The position numbers and the translations under genes were made by a program. From Streptomyces deccanensis (GTDB lineage Bacteria; Actinomycetota; Actinomycetes; Streptomycetales; Streptomycetaceae): 64,000 nucleotides of DNA. The notes beneath the pieces are model-generated. The model saw nothing but the letters and a program-made list of their open reading frames with translations, was not told where the DNA came from and did not search any database. Positions 53,413-64,000 of this stretch are shown here, one piece after another (the first letter of the stretch is position 1; each line of letters starts with the position of its first letter). The stretch is from the NCBI RefSeq assembly GCF_022385335.1, contig NZ_CP092431.1, positions 4,216,001-4,280,000 on the forward strand. The letters run 5' to 3'.

Positions 53413-54279
53413 ATGCCCATGGCACATCCACACAGCAAGTACGCCGACTTCGAGGCTCTGCGCGAGCGGGCGATCACCTTGCGCCGCGAGGGGCTCAGCC
53501 GCCGGCAGATCCGCGACCGCCTCCACGTCGACAACAACGACATCCTCAACCGCCTCCTGGAGGGCGAGCCGCCCCCGGAATGGACCAAGCGCCCCAACGC
53601 GAAGGACGACCTCAAAGCAAGAGCGAGGGACCTACGCCTCCAGGGCTGGACGTACGACCAGATCCAGCTCGAACTGGGCTGCTCGAAGAGCTCGATCTCG
53701 CTGTGGGTACGGGATTTGCCGAAGCCGGAGCCGCGTTACACCCCGGAGGAACAGCAGGCGCTCATGCGGGAGGGTCTGGCTGTCGTCCGCCAGGCCCAGG
53801 CGACCGAGCGCAGGAACGTGAAGGTCGGCGCCGCCAAAGAACTCGGCAGCCTGACCGACCGTGAGCTCTTCGTCCTGGGCGTCGGGCTCTACTGGGCGGA
53901 AGGCGCGAAGAGCAAGCCGTACGCGCGCCGCGAGGCCGTCAACTTCATCAACAGCGATCCCGACATGATCAACACCTTCCTGGCCTGGCTCGATCTGCTG
54001 GGCGTGGAGCGCAAACGCCTCCGCTTCCGCGTGATGATCCATGAAAGCGCCGACATCACCGCAGCTGAGACCTACTGGGCGGATCTGGTAGGCGTCGATC
54101 GCGAGCTGCTCCAGCCGACCACGCTCAAGAAGCACAACCCGAAGACCGTCCGGAAGAACACCGGTGAGGACTATCGAGGCTGCCTTGTCATCAGGGTGCA
54201 GCAGGGAGGCGATTTGTACTGCCGCATCGAGGGCTGGTGGAAGGGGATTGCTGCGGACGTCGCGGTTCGGCTCAGGTAG
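53413..54279 (+). CDS. Two-HTH protein with a LAGLIDADG-like core
   Basis: 288 aa, uncharacterised. Two resolvase-like helix-turn-helix units: residues about 12-50 (ERAITLRREGLSRRQIRDRLHVDNNDILNRL) and 65-105 (ARDLRLQGWTYDQIQLELGCSKSSISLWVRDL). The C-terminal half begins LFVLGVGLYWAEGAKSK, similar in position and spacing to a LAGLIDADG helix, and continues VNFINSDPDMINTFLAWLDLLGVERKRLRFRVMIHESADI ... CLVIRVQQGGDLYCRIEGWWKG as in homing-endonuclease-like folds. It may be a transcription regulator built on that fold. ATG 53413 or 53419; neither has a good site. tRNA-Gln lies 16 bases after the stop. Confidence 0.75.
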   Translation: MPMAHPHSKYADFEALRERAITLRREGLSRRQIRDRLHVDNNDILNRLLEGEPPPEWTKRPNAKDDLKARARDLRLQGWTYDQIQLELGCSKSSISLWVRDLPKPEPRYTPEEQQALMREGLAVVRQAQATERRNVKVGAAKELGSLTDRELFVLGVGLYWAEGAKSKPYARREAVNFINSDPDMINTFLAWLDLLGVERKRLRFRVMIHESADITAAETYWADLVGVDRELLQPTTLKKHNPKTVRKNTGEDYRGCLVIRVQQGGDLYCRIEGWWKGIAADVAVRLR

Positions 54280-54294
54280 GGTTTGGGGCAGCAA

Positions 54295-54367
54295 TCCGCC
54301 GTAGTGTAATTGGCAGCACGGCATCCTTTGGAGATGTTCGGTCTAGGTTCGAGTCCTAGCGGCGGAG
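54295..54367 (+). tRNA. tRNA-Gln(UUG)
   Basis: 73 nt: acceptor TCCGCCG/CGGCGGA, D-loop AATTGGCAG, anticodon loop CTTTGGA with TTG at 54328-54330, T-arm CTAGGTTCGAGTCCTAG. No encoded CCA. Confidence 0.95.
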
Positions 54368-54378
54368 CTGCGTGGTTC

Positions 54379-54411
54379 GGGTCCTGACCCCAGCAACACG
54401 GGTCAGGGCCC
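54379..54411 (+). terminator. Terminator after tRNA-Gln
   Basis: 12-bp stem GGGTCCTGACCC/GGGTCAGGGCCC (one G-U) with a 9-base loop, 11 bases past the tRNA. Confidence 0.8.
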
Positions 54412-54490
54412 GCTCACATTTCCCCCTCCGAACGCCCCGGTATCCTGCGGATGTCCACACCCCACACATCCACAGCCGAAGGGCATCCCC

Positions 54491-55939
54491 GTGAGCGCAA
54501 CCCGCCCGGCAGCCGTCGTCGTACTCGCAGCGGGTGAGGGCACCCGTATGAAGTCGGCCACACCCAAGGTTCTGCACAGCATCAGTGGCCGCTCCCTGGT
54601 CGGCCACGTCCTCGCCGCCGCGCGCGAGTTGGAGCCCGAGAACCTGGTCGTCGTCGTGGGGCACGCCCGCGAGCAGGTCACCGCGCACCTCGCCGAGATC
54701 GACCCCGGCGTCCGCACGGCGGTCCAGGCGGAGCAGAACGGCACGGGGCACGCCGTACGGATGGGCCTGGAGGAGCTGGGCGGCGTCGTCGACGGCACCG
54801 TGGTCGTCGTCTGCGGCGACACCCCGCTGCTCACCGGCGCCACCCTCCAGGCGCTGGCGGCCACCCACTCCGCCGACGGCAACGCCGTGACCGTGCTGAC
54901 CGCCGAGGTCCCGGACGCCACCGGCTACGGCCGCATCGTGCGGGACGGCGCCTCCGGTGCCGTCACGGCCATCGTGGAGCACAAGGACGCCACCGAGTCG
55001 CAGCGCGCGATCCGTGAGATCAACTCCGGGGTGTTCGCGTTCGACGGCCAGCTGCTCGCGGACGCCCTGGGGAAGGTCAGGACCGACAACAGCCAGGGCG
55101 AGGAGTACCTGACGGACGTGCTCGGGATCCTGCGGGAGGCGGGCCACCGGGTCGGCGCCTCCGTGGCAGGTGACCACCGGGAGATCGCGGGGATCAACAA
55201 CCGTGTGCAGCTCTCCGAGGCCCGCCGGATCCTGAACGACCGGCTGCTCACCGAGGCCATGCTCGCCGGGGTGACCGTGATCGACCCCGCCACCACCTGG
55301 GTCGACGTCACCGTGACGTTCGAGCAGGACGCGGTCGTACACCCGGGCACCCAGCTCCTCGGCGCCACGCATCTCGCGGAGGGCGCGGAGGTCGGTCCGA
55401 ACAGCCGGCTGAAGGACACGACGGTCGGGGCCGGCGCGCGCGTCGACAACACCGTGGCGGACGGTGCCGAGGTGGGGCCGCAGGCGACCGTGGGGCCGTA
55501 CGCGTACTTGCGTCCCGGCACGCGCCTCGGGCTGAAGTCGAAGATCGGCACGTACGTCGAGACCAAGAACGCGACGATCGGGGAGGGGACGAAGGTCCCG
55601 CATCTCTCCTACGTCGGTGACGCGACGATCGGTGAGTACTCGAACATCGGCGCGGCGAGTGTCTTCGTGAACTACGACGGTGAGAACAAGCACCACACGA
55701 CCGTCGGCTCGCACTGCAAGACGGGCTCGGACAACATGTTTGTGGCTCCTGTCACGGTCGGGGACGGTGCGTACACCGCCGCCGGGTCCGTGATCACGAA
55801 GGATGTGCCGCCCGGTTCGCTGGCCGTGGCCCGTGGCCAGCAGCGGAATATCGAGGGTTGGGTGGCACGGAAGCGTCCGGGGAGCGCGTCGGCGAAGGCG
55901 GCCGAGGCGGCTTCTCGGGAGGGCGAGAGCGAAAGCTGA
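54491..55939 (+). CDS. glmU: Bifunctional GlmU (UDP-GlcNAc synthesis)
   Basis: Acetylates glucosamine-1-phosphate and then couples it to UTP, giving UDP-GlcNAc for peptidoglycan. 482 aa. GTG 54491 with GAAGGG about 8 bases upstream. N-terminal uridyltransferase: [43 protein letters not shown]-terminal left-handed beta-helix acetyltransferase from about residue 260 (hexapeptide repeats; [30 protein letters not shown] with the catalytic His). Short Ala/Ser/Glu tail. Starts the glmU-prs-rplY-pth block. Confidence 0.97.
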   Translation: MSATRPAAVVVLAAGEGTRMKSATPKVLHSISGRSLVGHVLAAARELEPENLVVVVGHAREQVTAHLAEIDPGVRTAVQAEQNGTGHAVRMGLEELGGVVDGTVVVVCGDTPLLTGATLQALAATHSADGNAVTVLTAEVPDATGYGRIVRDGASGAVTAIVEHKDATESQRAIREINSGVFAFDGQLLADALGKVRTDNSQGEEYLTDVLGILREAGHRVGASVAGDHREIAGINNRVQLSEARRILNDRLLTEAMLAGVTVIDPATTWVDVTVTFEQDAVVHPGTQLLGATHLAEGAEVGPNSRLKDTTVGAGARVDNTVADGAEVGPQATVGPYAYLRPGTRLGLKSKIGTYVETKNATIGEGTKVPHLSYVGDATIGEYSNIGAASVFVNYDGENKHHTTVGSHCKTGSDNMFVAPVTVGDGAYTAAGSVITKDVPPGSLAVARGQQRNIEGWVARKRPGSASAKAAEAASREGESES

Positions 55940-56049
55940 CTGGAAACAGGTGCGCCAAGGACGTCGTACCGTGATAAGTGCACACCCGCACCCCAGCTGA
56001 GCCAGCGATTTCCGCCTGCCCGGCTGAGAACCTCTGAGGAGACAGTGCT

Positions 56050-57024
56050 GTGACCGGGATCAAGACGACCGGCGAGAAGAAGATGATGTTCTTCTCCGGC
56101 CGCGCCCACCCCGAGCTTGCCGAGGAGATCGCCCAGCAGTTGGGTGTCGGGGTCGTCCCGACGAAGGCCTTCGACTTCGCCAATGGTGAGATCTATGTCC
56201 GCTACGAGGAGTCGGCACGTGGTGCGGACTGCTTCCTGATCCAGAGCCACACGGCTCCGATCAACAAGTGGGTCATGGAGCAGTTGATCATGATCGACGC
56301 GCTGAAGCGTGCGTCGGCCCGCTCGATCACCGTCATCGTGCCGTTCTACGGTTACGCGCGGCAGGACAAGAAGCACCGTGGTCGTGAACCGATCTCGGCG
56401 CGTCTGGTCGCGGATCTGATGAAGACGGCGGGTGCGGACCGGATCCTGGCCGTGGATCTGCACACGGACCAGATCCAGGGCTTCTTCGACGGGCCCGTCG
56501 ACCACCTGTTCGCGCTGCCGCTGCTGGCGGACTACGTGGGCGCGAAGGTGGACCGGAACAAGCTGACGGTGGTCTCGCCGGACGCGGGCCGGGTGCGGGT
56601 GGCGGACCGTTGGTGCGACCGTCTGGGTGCGCCGCTGGCGATCGTGCACAAGCGGCGTGACAAGGACGTGGCGAACCAGGTGACCGTCCACGAGGTCGTG
56701 GGTGAGGTCAAGGGCCGGGTGTGTGTGCTGGTGGACGACATGATCGACACCGGCGGCACCATCTGTGCGGCGGCGGACGCGTTGTTCGCGCACGGTGCGG
56801 AGGACGTCATCGTGACGGCGACGCACGGTGTGCTGTCGGGTCCGGCGGCCGACCGCCTGAAGAACTCGAAGGTGAGTGAGTTCGTGTTCACCAACTCGCT
56901 GCCGACGCCGAGCGAGCTGGAGCTGGACAAGATCACGGTGCTGTCGATCGCGCCGACGATCGCGAGCGCGGTGCGTGAGGTGTTCGAGGACGGTTCGGTG
57001 ACGAGCCTGTTCGACGAGCAGTGA
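56050..57024 (+). CDS. prs: Ribose-phosphate pyrophosphokinase (PRPP synthetase)
   Basis: Makes PRPP from ribose-5-phosphate and ATP for purine, pyrimidine, His, Trp and NAD synthesis. 324 aa, normal. GTG 56050, with GAGGAG around 56036-56041. Class I features: FANGEIYVRYEESARGADCFLIQS, YGYARQDKKHRGREPISARL (ATP flexible loop), DLHTDQIQGFFDGPVDHL, and the PRPP-binding motif VCVLVDDMIDTGGTICAAADAL. 110 bases after glmU, the usual actinobacterial order. Confidence 0.97.
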   Translation: MTGIKTTGEKKMMFFSGRAHPELAEEIAQQLGVGVVPTKAFDFANGEIYVRYEESARGADCFLIQSHTAPINKWVMEQLIMIDALKRASARSITVIVPFYGYARQDKKHRGREPISARLVADLMKTAGADRILAVDLHTDQIQGFFDGPVDHLFALPLLADYVGAKVDRNKLTVVSPDAGRVRVADRWCDRLGAPLAIVHKRRDKDVANQVTVHEVVGEVKGRVCVLVDDMIDTGGTICAAADALFAHGAEDVIVTATHGVLSGPAADRLKNSKVSEFVFTNSLPTPSELELDKITVLSIAPTIASAVREVFEDGSVTSLFDEQ

Positions 57025-57201
57025 GAGTCCTGGTCTAGATCGATTTCTTGTACGGCCTTCCCGCTGCGTAAGCTGTCACAGTTGCTCGGCGAGGGAGGCC
57101 GTACCTGTGGGTGCGGCGGTCCGTTATCGACGCGCTCTTCGTAGCAGGCCGATGGTTTGGCCGGGTGACCACGTTTCCCCAGTTCTCTACGAGGAGTGAT
57201 C

Positions 57202-57795
57202 ATGTCCGAGGTGAAGCTCAGCGCGTCGACGCGTACCGAGTTCGGCAAGGGTGCCGCCCGCCGTATCCGCCGTGACGCCAAGGTTCCCGGTGTTCTCTAC
57301 GGTCACGGTTCCGACCCGATCCACCTGACGCTTCCGGGTCACGAGCTGCTGCTCGCGCTGCGTACGCCGAACGTCCTGATCTCCCTGGACATCGACGGCA
57401 AGTCCAACGAGCTGGCGATCCCGAAGTCCGTGCAGCGTGACCCGATCAAGGGCTTCCTGGAGCACGTCGACCTGCAGCTGGTCACGCGGGGCGAGAAGGT
57501 CAACGTCGAGATCCCCGTGCACACCGAGGGTGAGCTGGCGGCGGGTGGCAACCTGCTCGAGCACGTGCTGAACGCGCTGCCGGTCGAGGCCGAGGCCACG
57601 CACATCCCCGAGTCCGTGACGGTCTCCGTCGAGGGCCTGGAGGCCGGCGCGTCCGTCCTCGCGAAGGACATCACCCTGCCGAAGGGCACCACGCTGGCCG
57701 TCGACGGCGACGCCGTCGTGCTCCAGGTTCTGGCCGCCCAGGCGGAGGAGCCGTCGGAGGAGGCCGCCGAGGGCGACGAGGCCGCGGAGGCCTGA
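57202..57795 (+). CDS. rplY: 50S ribosomal protein L25 / general stress protein Ctc
   Basis: 5S-rRNA-binding ribosomal protein of the long, CTC type, 197 aa. ATG 57202 (MSEVKLSASTRTEFGKGAAR) with GAGGAG 6 bases before it. N-terminal L25 domain to about 95 (VPGVLYGHGSDPIHLTLPGHEL), TL5-like C-terminal domain (INVEIPVHTEGE-type region, LEHVLNALPVEAEATHIPESV), and an acidic tail (EEPSEEAAEGDEAAEA). The 57025-57201 leader has no recognised control element. Confidence 0.95.
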   Translation: MSEVKLSASTRTEFGKGAARRIRRDAKVPGVLYGHGSDPIHLTLPGHELLLALRTPNVLISLDIDGKSNELAIPKSVQRDPIKGFLEHVDLQLVTRGEKVNVEIPVHTEGELAAGGNLLEHVLNALPVEAEATHIPESVTVSVEGLEAGASVLAKDITLPKGTTLAVDGDAVVLQVLAAQAEEPSEEAAEGDEAAEA

Positions 57796-57894
57796 GCCCC
57801 GGCTCCGTCATCGGTTCGTCAGCCGCTGCTCCCTCCGGGGGGCGGCGGCTGGCGCGTATCCGAGCATCCGCCCGCGTATCAAGGAGACATGCAC

Positions 57895-58491
57895 GTGACG
57901 ACCGATCCGAGTGCCCCCTGGCTCATCGCCGGACTCGGCAATCCCGGGCCCGAGTACGCGGCGAACCGGCACAACGTGGGGTTCATGGTGGCCGATCTGC
58001 TGGCCGAGCGGATCGGGGGGAGGTTCAAGCGGGCCGGGAAGGCGCAGGCGCAGGTGGTCGAGGGGCGGATCGGGCCGCCGGGTCCGGGGAACCGCCGGGT
58101 GATCCTGGCCAAGCCGATGTCGTACATGAACCTTTCGGGCGGGCCGGTGACCGCGTTGCGGGACTTCTACAAGGTGCCGATGGCGAACATCGTGGCGATC
58201 CATGACGAGTTGGACATCGACTACGGCACGTTGCGGTTGAAGCTCGGCGGGGGTGACAACGGTCACAACGGGTTGAAGTCGATGACGAAGGCGATGGGGT
58301 CGGACTACCACCGGGTGCGGTTCGGGATCGGTCGTCCGCCGGGCCGGATGCAGGTCGCGGACTTCGTGCTGAAGGACTTTTCCGCCACGGAGCGCAAGGA
58401 GTTGGACTACTTCGTGGACCGGGCGGCGGACGCGGTGGAGTGCCTGGTGATCGAGGGGTTGGAGCGGGCGCAGGGGACGTACAACTCCTGA
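57895..58491 (+). CDS. pth: Peptidyl-tRNA hydrolase
   Basis: Recycles peptidyl-tRNA released during abortive translation. 198 aa. GTG 57895 is favoured over ATG 57889 because AAGGAG (57881-57886) is 8 bases from the former and only 2 from the latter. Motifs: [21 protein letters not shown] (catalytic His in RHN), [40 protein letters not shown] (catalytic Asp) and FGIGRPP. The rplY-pth adjacency is conserved. Confidence 0.96.
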   Translation: MTTDPSAPWLIAGLGNPGPEYAANRHNVGFMVADLLAERIGGRFKRAGKAQAQVVEGRIGPPGPGNRRVILAKPMSYMNLSGGPVTALRDFYKVPMANIVAIHDELDIDYGTLRLKLGGGDNGHNGLKSMTKAMGSDYHRVRFGIGRPPGRMQVADFVLKDFSATERKELDYFVDRAADAVECLVIEGLERAQGTYNS

Positions 58492-58583
58492 GCTGTTCTC
58501 CGTAGATGTCCCGGTTCATCCGCCATTGCGCGCCGGCCTGTGAGGCTTGACCGACCGCAGTGCCATGGCCAATGATCCCCGCC

Positions 58584-59105
58584 ATGCCTGACAGCAAAGC
58601 CCCCGCTCACCGTTCGCGGCGCCGTGCGCGCCCGAGCGGCGCCGGCGCGTCGGCCGCGCTGCGGTACGGGCGGCTGGTGGCCATGGGCGCGATCGCGGTG
58701 GTGCTCCTGATCGCCGGGGTGTGGGGTTCCTGGGGCTGCGCGCAACACGTGATGCTGAGCAAGGGGCGCGAGCAGGGCACGATGACGGTGGCCCGGTGCG
58801 CCGATGAGACCTGCTGGGGGCCGTACGAGCCGGTGTCGACGGGGTCGCGGGCGCGGGAGCGGGTCGACATCGAGCGGTCGGTGGCGGTGGAGACGGGTGC
58901 GACGTACACGGTGGTCGTGAAGCCGGGCAGCAGCGATGTCGTACGGACGGGGCCTGCGGGGCTGCTGCACGCGTGGGTGCCGTTGGGCGGCGCGCTGTTG
59001 CTCGCCGCGGTGGTGGTGGCGGGTGGGTTGCGGATGGTGCGGTCGGCGTGGGTGTTGGGTGGGCTCGGCGTCGCGCTGATCACGGCGGCGTGGGTGGCGC
59101 TGTGA
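58584..59105 (+). CDS. Small membrane protein of unknown function
   Basis: 173 aa, three hydrophobic segments: 34-54 (VAMGAIAVVLLIAGVWGSWGC), about 131-148 and 155-171. Between them an extracytoplasmic loop holds a Cys pair (TVARCADETCWGPYEPVSTG). The basic Arg-rich N-terminus is cytoplasmic. No family recognised. The start (58584, 58572 or 58560) cannot be settled, as no ribosome binding site is clear. Same strand as pth, 92 bases after it. Confidence 0.7.
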   Translation: MPDSKAPAHRSRRRARPSGAGASAALRYGRLVAMGAIAVVLLIAGVWGSWGCAQHVMLSKGREQGTMTVARCADETCWGPYEPVSTGSRARERVDIERSVAVETGATYTVVVKPGSSDVVRTGPAGLLHAWVPLGGALLLAAVVVAGGLRMVRSAWVLGGLGVALITAAWVAL

Positions 59106-59119
59106 CCTTGCGGCGCGTA

Positions 59120-59315
59120 TTCGGCTGACGGCCGGTGGGGCTTCTCGCGCAGTTCCCCGCGCCCCTGAAAAGCAGGGGCTGCGCCCCGTGCTTTTCAGGC
59201 CCGCAGCCCCGTCGCTTTCCAGGCCCGCAGGGCCGTGGTCTTTCAGGCCCGCAGGGCCTGGTCTTTTAGGGGCGCGGGGAACTGCGCGACCAGCCCCCAC
59301 CGGGCCGTCAGCCGC
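59120..59315. repeat. Palindromic element, copy 7 (complete)
   Basis: Core 59135-59300: GTGGGGCTTCTCGCGCAGTT left arm and a matching right arm ending in CCCAC. The interior has the GGGGCTGCGCCCC hairpin and three to four GGCCCGCAGGGCC(T)GGTCTTT units. It lies between the convergent ends of the small membrane-protein gene and ppc, where it may act as a bidirectional terminator. Confidence 0.85.
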
Positions 59316-59331
59316 CATCGAACCCCACGAA

Positions 59332-62064
<2,733 letters not shown>

Positions 62065-62308
62065 AGGTGCGGCTCCTTGCAGTGTTGAAGCTCGGCTGAG
62101 GGGAACCCGGGTGGGGGCCCGGCGGTCTGGGCCGCGGTGTGTGGCCCGGCGGCCGGGCAGGATTCAGAGCGGACCGCGCTGTCCGAACGAGTCCAAGGAT
62201 AGGCGGCCACCTGGGCGCCCCCGGCGACGGGTGCCACTTGTGCGGCACTGAGTGCCACCTGTCCATCGAGCCCGCCCGTTACACCTGGGACGCGCAGACA
62301 GTGGGCTC

Positions 62309-62336
62309 TTGCCGCCCGGCACCGCGCTGCCATACT
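62309..62336 (+). promoter_or_regulatory. Putative promoter of the desaturase operon
   Basis: TTGCCG (62309-62314), 16-base spacer, CATACT (62331-62336), immediately followed by the double operator at 62336. Confidence 0.5.
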
Positions 62337-62365
62337 TACGATGCCGTAGGTTACGGAACCGTAGG
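62336..62365. promoter_or_regulatory. Double palindromic operator upstream of the desaturase gene
   Basis: Two 15-base direct repeats, TTACGATGCCGTAGG and TTACGGAACCGTAGG, each containing a TACG-N4-CGTA palindrome (62337-62348 and 62352-62363). The position just past a -10-like box fits repression, probably by the TetR protein encoded downstream. Confidence 0.7.
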
Positions 62366-62448
62366 GAAAGCCGTCAGGTATCCCCCGCACGCTGTTGCCG
62401 TAGGCACCTCCCCCCTCTCTCCATCCTCGACCCCCCAGGGGACGCCCC

Positions 62449-63480
62449 ATGAGCTCAAGGTCCGATGTGATCGAAGACGCGCCGAATGCGACAGGTTCTC
62501 CAGGCTCCGCAGCGACCGACTCCCCCGCGCCGTCGGCCACGCTGGGCGGCGAGCAGAAGCGTTCGATCGAGCAGATCACCCTGCTCCTCTTCATCATCGT
62601 CCCGTTCCTGGCGCTCCTCGCGGCCGTGCCGCTGGCCTGGGGCTGGGGCGTGAGCTGGCTGGATCTCGGCCTGCTGGTGTTCTTCTACTACTTGGGCTGC
62701 CACGGCATCACGATCGGTTTCCACCGGCACTTCACGCACGGTTCGTTCAAGGCCAAGCGCCCGCTGAAGATCGCGCTGGCGATCGCCGGTTCGATGGCGG
62801 TCGAGGGTCCGCTGGTGCGCTGGGTGGCCGACCACCGCAAGCACCACAAGTTCTCCGACGCCGAGGGCGACCCGCACTCGCCGTGGCGGTTCGGCGAGAC
62901 GCTCCCCGCACTGCTGAAGGGCCTGTGGTGGGCGCACATCGGCTGGATGTTCGACGAGGAGCAGACCCCTCAGGAGAAGTACGCGCCGGACCTGATCAAG
63001 GACCCCGCGCTGCGCGCGATCTCGCGCCAGTTCATCTACTGGACGATGCTCTCCCTCGCCCTCCCGCCCCTGATCGGCGGCCTGGTGACGATGTCCTGGT
63101 GGGGCGCGTTCACCGCGTTCTTCTGGGGCTCGCTCGTCCGGGTGGCCCTGCTGCACCACGTGACCTGGTCGATCAACTCGATCTGCCACGCGGTCGGCAA
63201 GCGGCCCTTCAAGTCCCGCGACCGCTCCGGCAACGTCTGGTGGCTGGCTGTCCTCTCGTGCGGCGAGTCCTGGCACAACCTTCACCACGCCGACCCCACC
63301 TCCGCCCGGCACGGGGTGGAGCGCGGCCAGCTGGACTCCTCCGCTCGGCTGATCCGGTGGTTCGAGGTGTTCGGCTGGGCGTACGACGTCCGCTGGCCGT
63401 CACGCTCGCGTATCGATTCCAGGCGCAAGACGGGTGAGGAAGGCTCCGAAGCCCGGAAGGCGTCCGCCGAGGCGGCATGA
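62449..63480 (+). CDS. Acyl-CoA/acyl-lipid desaturase
   Basis: Membrane di-iron desaturase introducing a double bond (probably delta-9) in fatty acyl chains. 343 aa. ATG 62449 with AGGGGAC upstream. Three histidine boxes: HRHFTHG (92-98), HRKHHKF (129-135) and WHNLHHAD near residue 275. Helices around 43-88, 107-120 and 195-245. The stop overlaps the TetR start (ATGA), so enzyme and regulator are coupled. Together with cfa at 11.5 kb it offers a route for membrane fluidity control. Confidence 0.93.
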   Translation: MSSRSDVIEDAPNATGSPGSAATDSPAPSATLGGEQKRSIEQITLLLFIIVPFLALLAAVPLAWGWGVSWLDLGLLVFFYYLGCHGITIGFHRHFTHGSFKAKRPLKIALAIAGSMAVEGPLVRWVADHRKHHKFSDAEGDPHSPWRFGETLPALLKGLWWAHIGWMFDEEQTPQEKYAPDLIKDPALRAISRQFIYWTMLSLALPPLIGGLVTMSWWGAFTAFFWGSLVRVALLHHVTWSINSICHAVGKRPFKSRDRSGNVWWLAVLSCGESWHNLHHADPTSARHGVERGQLDSSARLIRWFEVFGWAYDVRWPSRSRIDSRRKTGEEGSEARKASAEAA

Positions 63481-64000
63481 TTGACGCCGTGGCGACCGAC
63501 TCCAGCAGCACCCCGAGCAATGACAAGCCGCGGCGTGTTCGCCGCACCCGGATGACGGGCGCCGAGCGCCGGGCGCAGCTGCTGGAGGTCGGGCGCGCCC
63601 TCTTCGCCGCCAAGGGCTTCGAGGCGACGTCGGTGGAGGAGATCGCGGCGAAGGCCGGGGTGTCGAAGCCGGTGGTGTACGAGCACTTCGGCGGCAAGGA
63701 AGGGCTGTACGCGGTGGTGGTGGACCGTGAGATGAGCCGGCTGATGGACATGGTGACCAGTTCGCTGACGGCCGGGCACCCGCGTGAACTGCTGGAACAG
63801 GCCGCGTTCGCGCTCCTCGACTTCATCGAGGAGTACACGGACGGTTTCCGCATCCTGGTCCGCGACTCCCCGATCCCGCAGTCCACGGGTTCCTTCGCGT
63901 CCCTCATCTCCGACATCGCCACGCAGGTGGAGGACATTCTCGGCCGCGAGTTCAAGAGCCGCGGCTTCGACCCGAAGCTCGCGCCGCTGTACGCGCAGGC
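63477..64000 (+). CDS. TetR-family regulator (C-terminus beyond window)
   Basis: 174 codons present, from ATG 63477 overlapping the desaturase stop by 4 bases (GTG 63489 is an alternative start). DNA-binding domain: RRAQLLEVGRALFAAKGFEATSVEEIAAKAGVSKPVVYEHFGGKEGLYAVVVDREM, a textbook TetR HTH. A ligand-binding domain follows and is cut at the window end. The coupling suggests control of the desaturase through the double operator at 62336, in the manner of the DesT/FasR group, sensing acyl-CoA. This is inference. Confidence 0.9.
   Translation, partial: MIDAVATDSSSTPSNDKPRRVRRTRMTGAERRAQLLEVGRALFAAKGFEATSVEEIAAKAGVSKPVVYEHFGGKEGLYAVVVDREMSRLMDMVTSSLTAGHPRELLEQAAFALLDFIEEYTDGFRILVRDSPIPQSTGSFASLISDIATQVEDILGREFKSRGFDPKLAPLYAQ

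Overview
This is about 64 kb of very high-GC actinobacterial chromosome, and everything points to Streptomyces. The evidence is GTG/ATG starts with GGAGG-type ribosome binding sites, an adjacent pair of resuscitation-promoting-factor genes, a tRNA-Leu(UAA) of the bldA type, and a gene order (cystathionine beta-synthase, thiolase, bldA, ABC transporter, cfa, ndh, ppx, divIC, eno, rpfA, rpfC ... mfd ... glmU, prs, rplY, pth, ppc, desaturase). That order matches what I recall of the SCO3077-SCO3129 stretch of S. coelicolor. I could not align it, so the synteny is recollection plus product order.

Layout. 0-7.4 kb: cystathionine beta-synthase (cut by the window start), SGNH hydrolase, thiolase, small conserved proteins and a Bax-inhibitor-1 membrane protein. 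7.5 kb: bldA tRNA. 8-11.5 kb: MacB/FtsX-type ABC transporter. 11.5-18.4 kb, minus strand: cfa, type II NADH dehydrogenase with a Rex-like operator upstream, Ppx/DUF501 coupled pair, DivIC/FtsB, enolase. 18.9-21 kb: two Rpf-LysM muralytic enzymes, the first behind a cyclic-di-AMP (ydaO) riboswitch. 21.2-29 kb, minus strand: P450, MazG, SurA-like lipoprotein, TPR-bearing Ser/Thr kinase coupled to a membrane protein, and an HTH/N6-methylase/HsdS-like fusion. 29-34.6 kb: two lipoproteins flanking a MITE, then mfd. 35-42.3 kb: DUF2079 protein, a second and paralogous ABC transporter, and an MFS exporter with a repetitive N-terminus. 42.5-45.9 kb: DUF485/SSS symporter pair and a coiled-coil protein.

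46.1-51.7 kb is the most unusual part. It is a divergent cluster of cytoplasmic proteins built from polymorphic-toxin and immunity modules: an Imm35-like/deaminase-like/SUKH-4 giant, a WHH-nuclease/SUKH-1 fusion, a YwqJ-type deaminase, and a SUKH-3 protein. None has a visible export signal. The individual domain families are known. Their combination as chromosomal, intracellular toxin-immunity fusions is the best candidate here for an undescribed system.

51.9-64 kb: an apparently orphan NarL-type sensor kinase, a two-HTH protein with a LAGLIDADG-like core, tRNA-Gln(UUG), glmU-prs-rplY-pth (envelope precursor, PRPP and translation housekeeping), ppc, and a fatty-acid desaturase/TetR pair behind a double palindromic operator.

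A dispersed palindromic element with long inverted termini recurs at seven or more intergenic sites, mostly at the 3' ends of genes. I saw no in-frame TTA codon in any gene I accept, by eye only. No prophage, CRISPR array or complete insertion sequence was seen.
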